Shown piece after piece: positions 51,515 to 60,895 of a stretch of DNA of 64,000 bases. The DNA comes from Larkinella knui. Its GTDB lineage: Bacteria; Bacteroidota; Bacteroidia; Cytophagales; Spirosomataceae. A program made the translations under genes and the position numbers. Within the stretch, counting starts at the first letter, position 1. The number at the start of each line of letters is the position of its first letter. The notes under the pieces were generated by a model that was given only the letters and a program-made list of their open reading frames with translations, was not told the origin of the DNA and did no database searches. The stretch lies in NCBI RefSeq assembly GCF_003858645.1, contig NZ_RQJP01000004.1, positions 912,985-976,984 on the forward strand, given 5' to 3'.

Positions 51515-53041
51515 TTACAAACCTTCTATCCACCGCAACAGCCAGCTGGGTTTGAAGAACAACACCAGAACGGGAACCGTGAGTAGCGTAGCCAGAATAA
51601 GTTGGGGACGGCTAATGGCAGTGTCTGATAAATCGGGGGCCGGAGCTGGGCGAAAGTAGAGTAAAAAAGGAATGCGCAGGTAGTAGAAAAGCGAAATAAC
51701 GGCATTCAGCAGACCGATGCCGAACAGGGCCGGTAGCCACGGATTCCCGCTGGACTGGTAGGCTTCCAGCAGGGCCGAAAAAGCCAGAAGCTTGGCGGTA
51801 AAGCCGACGGTCGGCGGCAAACCCGTCAGGGCAATCATAACCGCCGTGAGGGCCGCACTCAGAAGAGGTTGGCTACTGCCTAACCCGCCGAAATTCTGAA
51901 TAGTTAAGCTGCCAGCCCGTTGCTGGGCAAGGAGGTCGACGAGCAGGAAGGCGGCCATGTTGATGAACACATACGTGGCAACGTAAAAAGTGGCGGCTTC
52001 AAAACCGGTTTTGTTGAATGCCACGACGCCCACCAGTAAAAAACCGGCATGCGCAATGGACGAATACGCCAGCATCCGTTTGGCGTCGGTTTGCCAGAGA
52101 GCCGAGAGGTTGCCAAGGGTAATACTGGCGAGGGCAACAACGGCCAGAGGTGTCTGGAAACTGGCCGGAAAAGCCGTCAACATGCGCATCAATACCAGCA
52201 AGGCAGCGGCTTTGGGGCCAACGGAAAAGAAGGCAACAACGGGTGTTGGAGCCGCTTCATAAGCATCGGGTGTCCAGACGTGGAAAGGTACCAGCGACAG
52301 TTTGAACAAAATACCCGCCAGGGTCAGAAAACCAGCGACATAAACCACAAATGAATCGTTCTGTGCCAGTTGTTCTGCGAAATCAGACAGGGCCAGGGTT
52401 CCGGTCAGGCCATAGAGCAACGACATTCCATACAGCATGATGGCCGAACTGACGGCCCCGAAAAGCAAGTATTTCAGTCCGCCTTCCGACGCTTTGCGGT
52501 CGGTGGAAAGGGCTGTCAGCAGATACGAGCTGATGGACACCAGTTCAATGCTCAGGTAGATGGTCAACAGATTGACCGACATCGTCATGAGATACAGCCC
52601 GAGCACCAGGGCTAGTAGAATGGGAAGCCAGTCGAGGGGCCAAGCGGCCCTGGGCCGGGCAATCGTCCAGGCGTGAAGAATCGCGAAAAAAGCCGCCAGT
52701 GTCACCACCAGTTTATAAAAAACCGCCTGGTTATCCAGCAAAAGGGCCGCGTTGAAAAGGAAACCCTGGTTGTTCGTCCCTTGTCCGATCACCAGCGCAC
52801 CGGCCACGACAACCGCCGTCAGCGAAAGTCCGTACAGAATGGAACGGTTTTTAGAATAAGCCAGCTGATCGGCAGGCTTGGGGCCGAGTTCTGCGGAAGA
52901 ACCGGCTTTGGGAGTTTTTAGGCGGGATATCAGCACCAAATCGGCCAGTACGATCAGGGCAATTGCAAGGGCCAGCGCCAGCTCCGGCCAGAAACCGGAC
53001 AAGCTCCGTATACTATCATTCAGTTGATCAATGAGTTGCAA
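51515..53041 (-). CDS. nuoN: NADH-quinone oxidoreductase subunit N
   Basis: A 508-residue inner-membrane subunit of complex I with about 14 spans. The proton-pumping subunit signature is present: LYLSIELVSISSYLLTAL, KYLLFGAVSSAIMLYGMSLLYG, SLVPFHVWTPDAYEAAPTPVVAF and AKRMLAYSSIAHAGFLLVG. The start is taken at the TTG at 53041 (MQLIDQLNDSIRSLSGFWPE), which fits homologues; a longer frame reaches 53137 but would run into the divergent gene. No other nuo gene is beside it, so it is separated from the usual operon end. Confidence 0.93.
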   Translation of the reverse strand: MQLIDQLNDSIRSLSGFWPELALALAIALIVLADLVLISRLKTPKAGSSAELGPKPADQLAYSKNRSILYGLSLTAVVVAGALVIGQGTNNQGFLFNAALLLDNQAVFYKLVVTLAAFFAILHAWTIARPRAAWPLDWLPILLALVLGLYLMTMSVNLLTIYLSIELVSISSYLLTALSTDRKASEGGLKYLLFGAVSSAIMLYGMSLLYGLTGTLALSDFAEQLAQNDSFVVYVAGFLTLAGILFKLSLVPFHVWTPDAYEAAPTPVVAFFSVGPKAAALLVLMRMLTAFPASFQTPLAVVALASITLGNLSALWQTDAKRMLAYSSIAHAGFLLVGVVAFNKTGFEAATFYVATYVFINMAAFLLVDLLAQQRAGSLTIQNFGGLGSSQPLLSAALTAVMIALTGLPPTVGFTAKLLAFSALLEAYQSSGNPWLPALFGIGLLNAVISLFYYLRIPFLLYFRPAPAPDLSDTAISRPQLILATLLTVPVLVLFFKPSWLLRWIEGL

Positions 53042-53175
53042 AGCGCAGACAAATAGGCAGATTTTGATGGCGGTAAAGGTACAAAAAAAGCGTACTGGTT
53101 TTGGGGTTGGTTCGTTATCTTGTGTACGGAATCTCATTCCGGATGTTGATCAACTGTTTAAATGTAGCTGTTCCC

Positions 53176-53832
53176 ATGAAAACCATGCTGATTGCGGGCC
53201 TGATTGTCTTCGGCCTAATCTGGAAAGCCAGTGCGCAGGGCGTTTTTCTGACCGACGTCAATGGTCAGGTGCTCAGAACCAATAAATATGTCGACGTGCA
53301 GGGATCACCGTATCTGAACGAAGCCTGGAAAGAAGGAACTGTAACGGCCGCTACGAATAAGGTATATCCAAATCTGAAAGTGCGTTATGATGTCTACGCG
53401 GGTGAACTGGAATACCTGCAGAGCAACCAGACCTACCGGTTGAACCCGGCAGCGGTGAAAGAATTCAAAGTTACTGATAACGATGTACTGGTGTTCCGGA
53501 ACGGTTTTGCTGCGGTTAACAACAATACGCCTACCACGTTTTATCAGGTGCTGGTGGATGGGCCGACGAAATTACTGAAGCAGTTCAAAGTAAATATCAT
53601 CGAAAATAAACCGTTCAATTCGGCCACGACGACCAAGGAGTTTCAGAAGCAGGAACTGTATTTCATTGCCAAACCGGATGGGACGGTGCAGCGGATTCAG
53701 AAAAACAAAAAATCGGTGCTTGCCGCGTTAACGGATCAAAAAGACCGCGCCGAAAAACTCATCAAAGACCAGGACTTGAATCTGAACGACGAAAGTAATC
53801 TGATCGCGCTGCTGGAAAGTTACAACAAGTGA
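53176..53832 (+). CDS. Hypothetical secreted protein, 218 residues
   Basis: Started at the ATG at 53176, giving a signal peptide MKTMLIAGLIVFGLIWKASAQ; the upstream frame back to 53101 uses a TTG and lacks such a sequence. I do not recognise the family. The mature part has short beta strands (GVFLTDVNGQVLRTNKYVDV, VRYDVYAGELEYLQSNQTYRL) and a Lys/Glu-rich C-terminal helix (TDQKDRAEKLIKDQDLNL). Homologues in Cytophagales are uncharacterised as far as I can tell. Divergent from nuoN and convergent with the TerC gene. Confidence 0.7.
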   Translation: MKTMLIAGLIVFGLIWKASAQGVFLTDVNGQVLRTNKYVDVQGSPYLNEAWKEGTVTAATNKVYPNLKVRYDVYAGELEYLQSNQTYRLNPAAVKEFKVTDNDVLVFRNGFAAVNNNTPTTFYQVLVDGPTKLLKQFKVNIIENKPFNSATTTKEFQKQELYFIAKPDGTVQRIQKNKKSVLAALTDQKDRAEKLIKDQDLNLNDESNLIALLESYNK

Positions 53833-53859
53833 AAAGAGACCACGATGATCTCTTTTCAC
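53829..53859. terminator. Hairpin overlapping a stop codon, between convergent genes
   Basis: GTGAAAAGAGA (53829-53839) pairs with TCTCTTTTCAC (53849-53859); the TGA stop of the plus gene lies in the left arm. It ends 11 bases before the stop of the TerC gene. Confidence 0.75.
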
Positions 53860-53869
53860 CTACCGAATT

Positions 53870-54685
53870 TTATTTAATCACACCTTCGCGCCTGGCCTGC
53901 TCTTCGTACCCGTGCAACTGAACCGGCTGTTGTTTTTTGCGCAGACGCATATTGAGAAATTCCACCAGCAGGGAGAACGCAATTGCGAAATAGAGATATC
54001 CCTTCGGAACGGAACCAACTTCGTTATTAAAGAGAACGATTTCGGCTAAATGCGCTCCTTCGGCAATCAGCATGAAACCGATCATGATCAGGAAAGCCAG
54101 CCCCAGCATTTGAATACTAGGGTGTTCGTTGACAAATTTGCCGACGGGTCCGGCAAAAAACATCATGATCAATACCGATAAGACAACCGCAACGATCATA
54201 ACGGCGATGTTCTGCGTCAGTCCAACGGCCGTCAGGATGGAATCGATCGAGAAAACGATGTTGATAATGGCGATTTGAGCGACTACTCCGGAAATGGTCG
54301 CTTTTCCTTTGGCCGATGTTCCTTCTTCTTCGTGCGAATTGCCCTCCAGTTTATGGTGGATTTCCGATGTTGCTTTATACAGCAAAAACAGACCGCCTAT
54401 GATCAAAATAACACTTTGGCCGGTAAAGGCAGCGTTTAGCCAGCTGCTTTCATAATGCATAAACGGTTTGCTGAGTGAAATCAGGATCGAAATGCCAAAC
54501 AGCAGAACCACCCGAAAAATCATGGCCAGTAACAGGCCCAGATTACGGGCTTTGGGTTGGTCGGCCCGGGGAAGCTTGTTGGCCGCAATTGAAATAAAAA
54601 TGATGTTATCGATACCCAGAACAATTTCCAAAAATGTCAGTGTCAATAGGCTGACGATGTTTTCGGCGGAGAATAATTGATCCAT
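53870..54685 (-). CDS. TerC-family membrane protein
   Basis: A 271-residue inner-membrane protein with about seven spans. The paired acidic motifs of the family are clear: TFLEIVLGIDNIIFISI near 18-34 and IINIVFSIDSILTAVG near 140-155. A cytosolic loop with His/Glu (HKLEGNSHEEEG) lies at 110-121. TerC-family proteins such as Alx/MeeF export manganese and help metalate exported proteins. Monocistronic, with a long upstream gap. Specific substrate inferred from family. Confidence 0.92.
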   Translation of the reverse strand: MDQLFSAENIVSLLTLTFLEIVLGIDNIIFISIAANKLPRADQPKARNLGLLLAMIFRVVLLFGISILISLSKPFMHYESSWLNAAFTGQSVILIIGGLFLLYKATSEIHHKLEGNSHEEEGTSAKGKATISGVVAQIAIINIVFSIDSILTAVGLTQNIAVMIVAVVLSVLIMMFFAGPVGKFVNEHPSIQMLGLAFLIMIGFMLIAEGAHLAEIVLFNNEVGSVPKGYLYFAIAFSLLVEFLNMRLRKKQQPVQLHGYEEQARREGVIK

Positions 54686-55584
54686 TCGTAATCAGTTAGG
54701 TCGTTGGAGAACTGGGCCTAAATTACCCGCTTTACGGCAGTTCGGCAACAATTTTATCAAAATGAACTGCCGAAAGGGCAAAGTTTGTCATTCAGTGATG
54801 ATAACACCTACCGATGTTTGCGAACGAACTGGTATTTGGAATGCGTGATTATGCTTATCACTTTTTTGGTTAAAAATAGTTTGGGAGGGTTTTAAGACTC
54901 TTAATTGCCAGACATTGATACGAAAAAATCGGGGCAAAAATCCGTTTGGTATACCGCATCTAAATAGCCTGTTACCTTCGGTAAAATAGAGCTTTAATCA
55001 ACTGTTTATCTGTTAGTTGAGCTTTTATTGTTTTTTCTATTTTTTAAAATATAATAAAATACAGCAAGTAGGGTTACAAGACACGTAAACTTGACATGGT
55101 TATACATGCAAATACAAATGGTAAATTATTTCTGCAACCATATAATAAATTTACAGATTACTATTTGTTTGATAGAAACTGATTAACGTAGATTTGTTGG
55201 GAGTAAATTAGCATTTTTAGTGACTATACAGAATTATTTCCTTTACTTTTCAGTGTGAAATCGGCTTTTTCAGGGTGAATTATACCAAACAGACGAACAT
55301 TGATTAGTGGACTAATGTTAAGGTTGAAAATAGTAGTAAATACTTAGGTACTGGTTTTTAAACATCAATTATCTTTGAGAGTTGAAATTGTAAAAAAAGG
55401 AGAGTCGCGTTTTTTCTAGCTATTTAAGAAAAATACAGCCATTCTAAAGTTTCAAAGACTTCTTCAGCAGAAATAGGGTGATAGAGAGTCCATAAAGTTC
55501 TATACTACCTTAGTAGAAGATGCGTTATTAACCGCCTTGGTGGGTGGATGTACGAATTTTAAAAGTTTTTTAAGCCGAGTGTTC
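54686..55584. other. Long non-coding region before the second wzc
   Basis: About 900 AT-rich bases with no ORF of note. Near the TerC end, CGGCAGTTC/GAACTGCCG (54735-54743 and 54764-54772) forms a dyad. A TATCTTTG box sits at 55370-55377. The size suggests extensive regulation of the next operon or a decayed gene. Confidence 0.5.
55370..55377 (+). promoter_or_regulatory. -7 box TATCTTTG upstream of the second wzc
   Basis: Exact TAnnTTTG. It predicts a leader of about 200 bases before the ATG at 55585. No clear -33 box. Confidence 0.4.
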
Positions 55585-57915
55585 ATGAAGTCAGCCAATA
55601 TGTACAACTATCCTATGTATCCCCAGGGCGAGATGAGCTCTTCGGATGGAAAGGGAACATTGAAGGACTACCTGAAACACTGGAAATGGATTTTAATCTC
55701 GCTGATCGCGATGCTTGTGGCGGGTTTTGTTTACATCTGGTTTACCGAACCCATCTACCGTATTCAGGCAAGTTTGCTCGTAAAAGAAGGAAAGGATAAC
55801 GTTGCAGACGAAGGACTTTTAAAACAACTCCACATTTACAGTCCCAATAAAGTGGTAGAAAACGAAATCGAAATCCTGAAGTCGAATTCGTTGATGAAAA
55901 AAGTAGTGGACTCGCTCGGTTTGAATGTTCGCTTTTTTCGCAGTACCCCTTTTGGAAAACGGGAAATTTATGAAGAGGCTCCCATTCGGCTCGTACTGAG
56001 CGATCCGACACCTAATTTATACCGGGCAGATCTGGAGATAAGCATCATTAGTCCTACCACGGTCCGATTGAACGATTGGGTCTATCCGGCCAACCAGGTT
56101 ATCAATACGCCTTTCGGTCGCCTGAAGATCTTTATTAAACAGCCGGTTGTGTACTCCAATGAGCCCATCCTGGTGCAGGTAATGACTGACCCGCAGGCAA
56201 TCCGGTATTATTTGAGCAAGCTCACGGTTGAACCCAGCAGCAGCACATCCTCGGTTTTGGTGCTAACGATCGAGGACGCCGTTCCGGCCAAAGGTGAGGC
56301 TATTCTCAATCAAATGATTGTCAATTACAATTCAGCCGCAACGGTCGATAAAAACCGGGTGGTTGCCAGCACATTGAGCTTTATTCAGGCCCGCCTGAAG
56401 CTCGTTTCCGGTGAACTGGCCGCTCTGGAGAAGTCAATAGAAAACTACAAGTCGGTAAATCGGATTACCGGTATGGGCTCCAGTGCGCAGGCCTTATTGA
56501 GCAATTTACAAAGCAATGACGCCCAGCTCAATCAGGTTGCCATCCAGCTCAGTTCGCTGGGAGATGTGGAAAAGTACATTCGCAGCAAGAAAGACAACCG
56601 GGCCGCATTGCCGGCAACGCTGAAATTCAACGATCCAACCTTGACGTCTCTGCTGGGCAAACTTACGGATCTGGAAGTGCAGCGGAATTTGCTGGCTCGT
56701 AATTCGTCCGAATCGAGTCCCCTGCTGCGGTCACTCGACGATCAGATTGCCACCACACGGGCCAGTCTCGCTGAAACGATTGCAACGCTGCGCAGTATTT
56801 TGATCAACACACGCAGTCAGTTGCTGGCCACCAACAAGCGGTACGAATCCCGGGTTCGTGTCATACCGGGCAAGGAGCGGATGCTGATGAACATTACCCG
56901 GCAGCAGGCCATCAAAAATAATCTTTATAACTACCTGTTGCAGAAGCAGGAAGAGACGGCACTTTCCTTTGCTTCCATTGCATCGACCAGCCAGGTTATC
57001 GATGCCGCCAGCGGAAGCCCGGAACCGGTGAAGCCGATTAAAGCGCTGATTCTGGTTTTGTTCGGAGCGGTTGGGCTGTTGATTCCGATTGCAGTAATCA
57101 GGATAAAAAACTTTTTCAATGAACGGGTATCCGGGCGGTCCGAAATCAATCAGGCAACCGAAGCACCGGTTATTGGCGAAATCGCTTACGTCAGGCATGA
57201 ATTTCCGGTTATCGTGAATGGAAGAAAACGCTCGGTGGCTGCCGAACAAATCCGGGCGCTGCGAACGAACCTGCAATTTCTGCGCGAGAAACCCAGTGAC
57301 AGCCAGGTGTTGTTGTTTACGTCCAGCATCAGCGGAGAAGGCAAATCGTTTCTATCGCTCAATGTGGCCGTAAGTATGGCGCTGGTAGGCCGACCCACGC
57401 TGATTATGGACATGGATTTGCGTCGGCCTAAACTGCATAAAGCCCTGAATATGCTCAATTTCAGGGGCAGTAGCAGCTACCTGACGGGCGAGGCAACCCT
57501 GGATGAAATTTTGCAACAGGTGCCGGGTTTCGATAACCTGTTTATTATTTCCTGCGGACCCATTCCGCTCAATCCGTCGGAATTGCTAAGTGGCCCGCGC
57601 CTGGGAGAGTTGATCCAGGAACTTCGCACCCGGTTTGACAACATTGTTATCGATTCGCCACCGATTGGTTTGGTAACCGATGCTCAATTGATCGGCCCAT
57701 TTGCCGACGCCACCTTGTATTCGGTACGGCACAATATTACCAACCGGAGTTATCTTAAACTGGTGGATTTGCTGTATCAGGAGAAGCGGTTTCCTAAACT
57801 GAATATCATTTTGAACTCGGTAAAAAATAAATACTCGTACGATTACCGGTATTACTATTACCGAAAGTCAGGCAATGACAAGCCTAACCTGTTACGGAAA
57901 TATTTGCTTCATTAA
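55585..57915 (+). CDS. Second Wzc-type co-polymerase and tyrosine autokinase
   Basis: A 776-residue protein from the ATG at 55585 (MKSANMYNYPMYPQ). Architecture as in the first Wzc: membrane segment near 45-65, Wzz domain with coiled coils (GELAALEKSIENYK), a second segment near 490, and a BY-kinase with Walker A SSISGEGKSFLSLNVA, Walker A' LIMDMDLRRPKL and Walker B NIVIDSPPIGLVTDA. The tail is a Tyr cluster (YSYDYRYYYYRKSG) rather than a GY repeat. No Wza is adjacent, so it may pair with the wza at 35455 or with one outside. The two copies share long blocks, so they are paralogues. Confidence 0.93.
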   Translation: MKSANMYNYPMYPQGEMSSSDGKGTLKDYLKHWKWILISLIAMLVAGFVYIWFTEPIYRIQASLLVKEGKDNVADEGLLKQLHIYSPNKVVENEIEILKSNSLMKKVVDSLGLNVRFFRSTPFGKREIYEEAPIRLVLSDPTPNLYRADLEISIISPTTVRLNDWVYPANQVINTPFGRLKIFIKQPVVYSNEPILVQVMTDPQAIRYYLSKLTVEPSSSTSSVLVLTIEDAVPAKGEAILNQMIVNYNSAATVDKNRVVASTLSFIQARLKLVSGELAALEKSIENYKSVNRITGMGSSAQALLSNLQSNDAQLNQVAIQLSSLGDVEKYIRSKKDNRAALPATLKFNDPTLTSLLGKLTDLEVQRNLLARNSSESSPLLRSLDDQIATTRASLAETIATLRSILINTRSQLLATNKRYESRVRVIPGKERMLMNITRQQAIKNNLYNYLLQKQEETALSFASIASTSQVIDAASGSPEPVKPIKALILVLFGAVGLLIPIAVIRIKNFFNERVSGRSEINQATEAPVIGEIAYVRHEFPVIVNGRKRSVAAEQIRALRTNLQFLREKPSDSQVLLFTSSISGEGKSFLSLNVAVSMALVGRPTLIMDMDLRRPKLHKALNMLNFRGSSSYLTGEATLDEILQQVPGFDNLFIISCGPIPLNPSELLSGPRLGELIQELRTRFDNIVIDSPPIGLVTDAQLIGPFADATLYSVRHNITNRSYLKLVDLLYQEKRFPKLNIILNSVKNKYSYDYRYYYYRKSGNDKPNLLRKYLLH

Positions 57916-58067
57916 GACCACCGTCGTAGCGAGCCGATCCAGGGTTCGCTACCAATACATTTCAGAAGGTCGTTCCGGATTGCAACCAATCAGAACGACG
58001 GTTTCTGCACCAGGGAAGCCGTTTTCGCTGGAGTTTGGGTAAACACTCGACTATTGATTTTATTAAA

Positions 58068-59219
58068 ATGACAACCGTGGAACCCATCGAGATGGTCGAT
58101 TTGAAAAATCAATATCTGCGCCTGAAAACCGATATTGACGAAGCCATTCAGCATTGTCTGGAAAGTGCCGATTTTATCAATGGCCATTCCGTGCGGGAAT
58201 TTCAGCGGGATCTGGCGGCTTTTCTGTGGGCCAACCGGGTGATTACCTGCGCCAGCGGAACCGACGCCCTGCAGATTGCGCTGATGGGGCTGGGCCTGAA
58301 ACCGGGTGACGACGTAATTGTTCCGGCGTTTACGGATGTGGCTGCGGTTGAGGCAATTGCTTTATTGGGATTGACACCGGTATGGGCTGATGTTGATCCA
58401 AAAACGTTTACACTAACGGCTGAAAATGTCGAAAAAGCCCTGACTCCCCGTACGAAAGCCATCGTGCCGGTACACCTCTTCGGTCAGTGTGCGCCGATGG
58501 AACCCCTGCTCAGGCTGGCGTCGGCCCACAACCTGTTTGTGATCGAAGATGTAGCGCAGGCTTTGGGAAGTGAGTATGAATTTGCCGACGGGTCAGTAGA
58601 ATCGGCCGGTACGCTGGGGAATGTCGGTTGCGTATCGTTTTCTCCATTTACCAATCTGGGCTGTTACGGCGACGGTGGCGCCCTGATTACCAACGACATT
58701 GAATTGGCCGACCGGTTTAAAGTGATTGCGAACCATGGCCAGCGAAAAAAATACATTCACGAAATGGTGGGCGTCAACTCGCGGCTCGATACGCTGCAAG
58801 CCGCTGTTCTGACGGTAAAGCTGAAACACCTGAGTGAATTTAACCGGCAGCGACAAATTGCCGCAGCCCGCTACGATTATCTACTGAAAGATGTTCCGGG
58901 AGTTTGGACACCGGTTTCGGCGGATTCGTCCTCGCATGTTTATCACCACTATACGCTGACGGTGCGGACCGGGATGCGAGATGCCCTGGGGGCTCACCTG
59001 CGTCTGCACGGTATTCCATCGATGGTATGTTATCCGGTTCCGATGCACCTTCAGCCAGCCTATTATGACGATCGTTTTCCCGCCGGTAGTTTCCCGGTGG
59101 CCGAGCGTCTGAGCCAGCAGGTGCTTTCGTTACCGATCCACACGGAAATGGACGCCCAGCAGCAGGATACCATTGTTTCGGTAATCGCCGATTTTATGAC
59201 AACGAAAAAACACGTGTAG
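58068..59219 (+). CDS. DegT/DnrJ/EryC1/StrS-family protein lacking the PLP lysine
   Basis: A 383-residue fold-type-I protein from the ATG at 58068 (MTTVEPIEMVDLKNQYLRLK), preferred to a TTG 33 bases upstream. Family blocks are intact: ASGTDALQIALMGLGLKPGD, PVHLFGQCAPMEPL, IEDVAQALGSEY, CYGDGGALITN and NSRLDTLQAAVL. The block that should read SFFPSKNLG is SFSPFTNLG, with Thr (ACC at 58650-58652, residue 195) in place of the Schiff-base Lys. Aminotransferase activity is therefore unlikely unless another residue substitutes. Normal relatives make amino sugars such as in the WbpE step; here the neighbour is WbpG-like. Confidence 0.88.
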   Translation: MTTVEPIEMVDLKNQYLRLKTDIDEAIQHCLESADFINGHSVREFQRDLAAFLWANRVITCASGTDALQIALMGLGLKPGDDVIVPAFTDVAAVEAIALLGLTPVWADVDPKTFTLTAENVEKALTPRTKAIVPVHLFGQCAPMEPLLRLASAHNLFVIEDVAQALGSEYEFADGSVESAGTLGNVGCVSFSPFTNLGCYGDGGALITNDIELADRFKVIANHGQRKKYIHEMVGVNSRLDTLQAAVLTVKLKHLSEFNRQRQIAAARYDYLLKDVPGVWTPVSADSSSHVYHHYTLTVRTGMRDALGAHLRLHGIPSMVCYPVPMHLQPAYYDDRFPAGSFPVAERLSQQVLSLPIHTEMDAQQQDTIVSVIADFMTTKKHV

Positions 59220-59258
59220 ATGACTTCTTGAGTTCGTATCTAAAGACAACAACCGGGC

Positions 59259-60530
59259 ATGACCACCGTACCGAAAGTTTTTTTTGCAAAATGGAAGAAG
59301 CGGGAGTTTGAAAAACGATCGGTGTTTGGACGCGCACAAAGAAAAGTCAAACACGCTTCCGGCAAAGAAGTCCGGACAGCGTATTTGAACGTTCCCAATA
59401 AGCCCGATTACCGGCGGTGTAGTCGCTGTGTCCTGGACACGACGGTGTCCGACATTTGGTTCGATGCTGCAGGGGTTTGCAAATATTGCCAGATTCACGA
59501 CGAAATGGAGCGCCTTCATCCCCTCGAAAACATGGAGGAGGATTTGGGTCGAATTGTTGAGCGGATCAAAAAAGCCGGTCGAAACAACACCTACGATTGC
59601 ATTGTGGGCGTTAGTGGCGGTCGCGACAGCATCTATACGCTCTACCTGGCCCGCAAGTTGGGTCTGCGGCCGCTGGCGGTGTATTTTGATAATGGCTGGA
59701 ACACCGACGTGGCCGTTTCGAACATCCGGAAAGCTACGGATTTGCTGCGGGTGGATCTGCATACGGTCATGGCAGATCTGGACGAGTTCAAGGATTTGCA
59801 GCGGGCGTTCCTGAAAGCGTCGGTCCCCGATGCCGACATTCCGACCGTCTATGCCATCCATTCCGTATTGTATGAAATGGCTGCTAAAGAAGGCATTGGT
59901 TACATTCTGAATGGACATTCATTCCGAACCGAAGGCACATCACCCATCAGCTGGACCTACATGGACGGCCGGTATATTAAAGATGTTCACCGGAAGTTTG
60001 GGAGTGGCGTTGTCAGGAGTTTCAAGATTATGATGTTGCCGTATCTGCTTTATTACAGTTTCGTAAAGCGGATCAGGGAGGTGCGGCTGCTGGAATACAT
60101 CGATTATAACAAGAAAAAAGTGGATGAGATTCTGGCGCGTGACCTGGGCTGGGCCTACTACGGCGGATACCACCATAAAAACCTGTATACGAAGTTCTTT
60201 CAGTCTTTTCTGCTGCCCAATAAATTTAACATCGATAAGCGAAAAACGGAATTGTCGGCCCTGGTTCGTTCCGGGCAGATGACGCGGGCAGAAGCCATCG
60301 CTGAACTGGAAGCGGGTTCTTACAAATACGATCGGTCGGTGGTTATATACGCCATTTCGAAGTTAGGCTGGACGCTGGAAGAATGGGAAACAGTTTACTT
60401 CCGTCCACCCCGGTCACACCGGGATTTTAAGACGTATCTACCGCTGATCCGGTTTTTGCGTCTGCCCATTTGGCTAGCCTGTAAACTCCGGATTTTGCCG
60501 TATATTCTGTATTTGAAGTATGCTAGTTGA
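59259..60530 (+). CDS. N-acetyl sugar amidotransferase (WbpG/PseA-like)
   Basis: A 423-residue PP-loop ATPase. The N-terminal zinc site is RRCSRCVLDTTVSDIWFDAA with CKYC; the PP-loop is VGVSGGRDSIYTLYLA; then LRPLAVYFDNGWNTDVAV and ILNGHSFRTEGTSPISWTYMDGRYI follow. WbpG/PseA enzymes convert an acetamido sugar to the acetamidino form using ammonia from a HisH/HisF-like partner, which is not in this window. The C-terminal 60 residues are more hydrophobic and basic (LPIWLACKLRILPYILYLKY), perhaps membrane-associated. Forty bases after the DegT gene; likely one operon with it. Confidence 0.88.
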   Translation: MTTVPKVFFAKWKKREFEKRSVFGRAQRKVKHASGKEVRTAYLNVPNKPDYRRCSRCVLDTTVSDIWFDAAGVCKYCQIHDEMERLHPLENMEEDLGRIVERIKKAGRNNTYDCIVGVSGGRDSIYTLYLARKLGLRPLAVYFDNGWNTDVAVSNIRKATDLLRVDLHTVMADLDEFKDLQRAFLKASVPDADIPTVYAIHSVLYEMAAKEGIGYILNGHSFRTEGTSPISWTYMDGRYIKDVHRKFGSGVVRSFKIMMLPYLLYYSFVKRIREVRLLEYIDYNKKKVDEILARDLGWAYYGGYHHKNLYTKFFQSFLLPNKFNIDKRKTELSALVRSGQMTRAEAIAELEAGSYKYDRSVVIYAISKLGWTLEEWETVYFRPPRSHRDFKTYLPLIRFLRLPIWLACKLRILPYILYLKYAS

Positions 60531-60559
60531 GAAGGCACATGAAAGCGGTCAGACGGCAC

Positions 60560-60895
60560 TTAATTATTGGTCGATTTGACGGCTTTAAACACTTCGGCAA
60601 TGCGCCGGCGGGCCACTAGCAATACCGTGCCGTTGGTGAGTGTGATTTCAACCTGATAGGTTGAGATCCGGTGAAGTCTGGCAATGTGGTTGGGATTGAC
60701 GAGTGCGCCCCGGCTGATGCGGATAAATTCAGGAAGCATTTTTTGCCACCGCACTAACGTTCTGGCCGTCATTAGATTCGGTGCATTGCTGCGGTGCAAC
60801 AAACTGTAATTGCTATTGCCCTCCAGCCAAATGAGGTCGGAGAGTGATAAAGGCATTTTATATCCTCTGAGTTGCAGAGTGCCAGCTTGTTGCAT
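60560..60895 (-). CDS. Small LytTR DNA-binding protein
   Basis: A 111-residue protein from the ATG at 60895, whose A overlaps the upstream TAA (TAATG), so translation is coupled. It is essentially one LytTR domain: LSLSDLIWLEGNSNYSLLHR, RTLVRWQKMLPEFIRISRGALVNPNHIARL and VEITLTNGTVLLVARRR. It lacks receiver and membrane parts. Stand-alone LytTR proteins are common in Bacteroidota. The control input may come through the upstream 177-residue protein. Confidence 0.85.
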   Translation of the reverse strand: MQQAGTLQLRGYKMPLSLSDLIWLEGNSNYSLLHRSNAPNLMTARTLVRWQKMLPEFIRISRGALVNPNHIARLHRISTYQVEITLTNGTVLLVARRRIAEVFKAVKSTNN

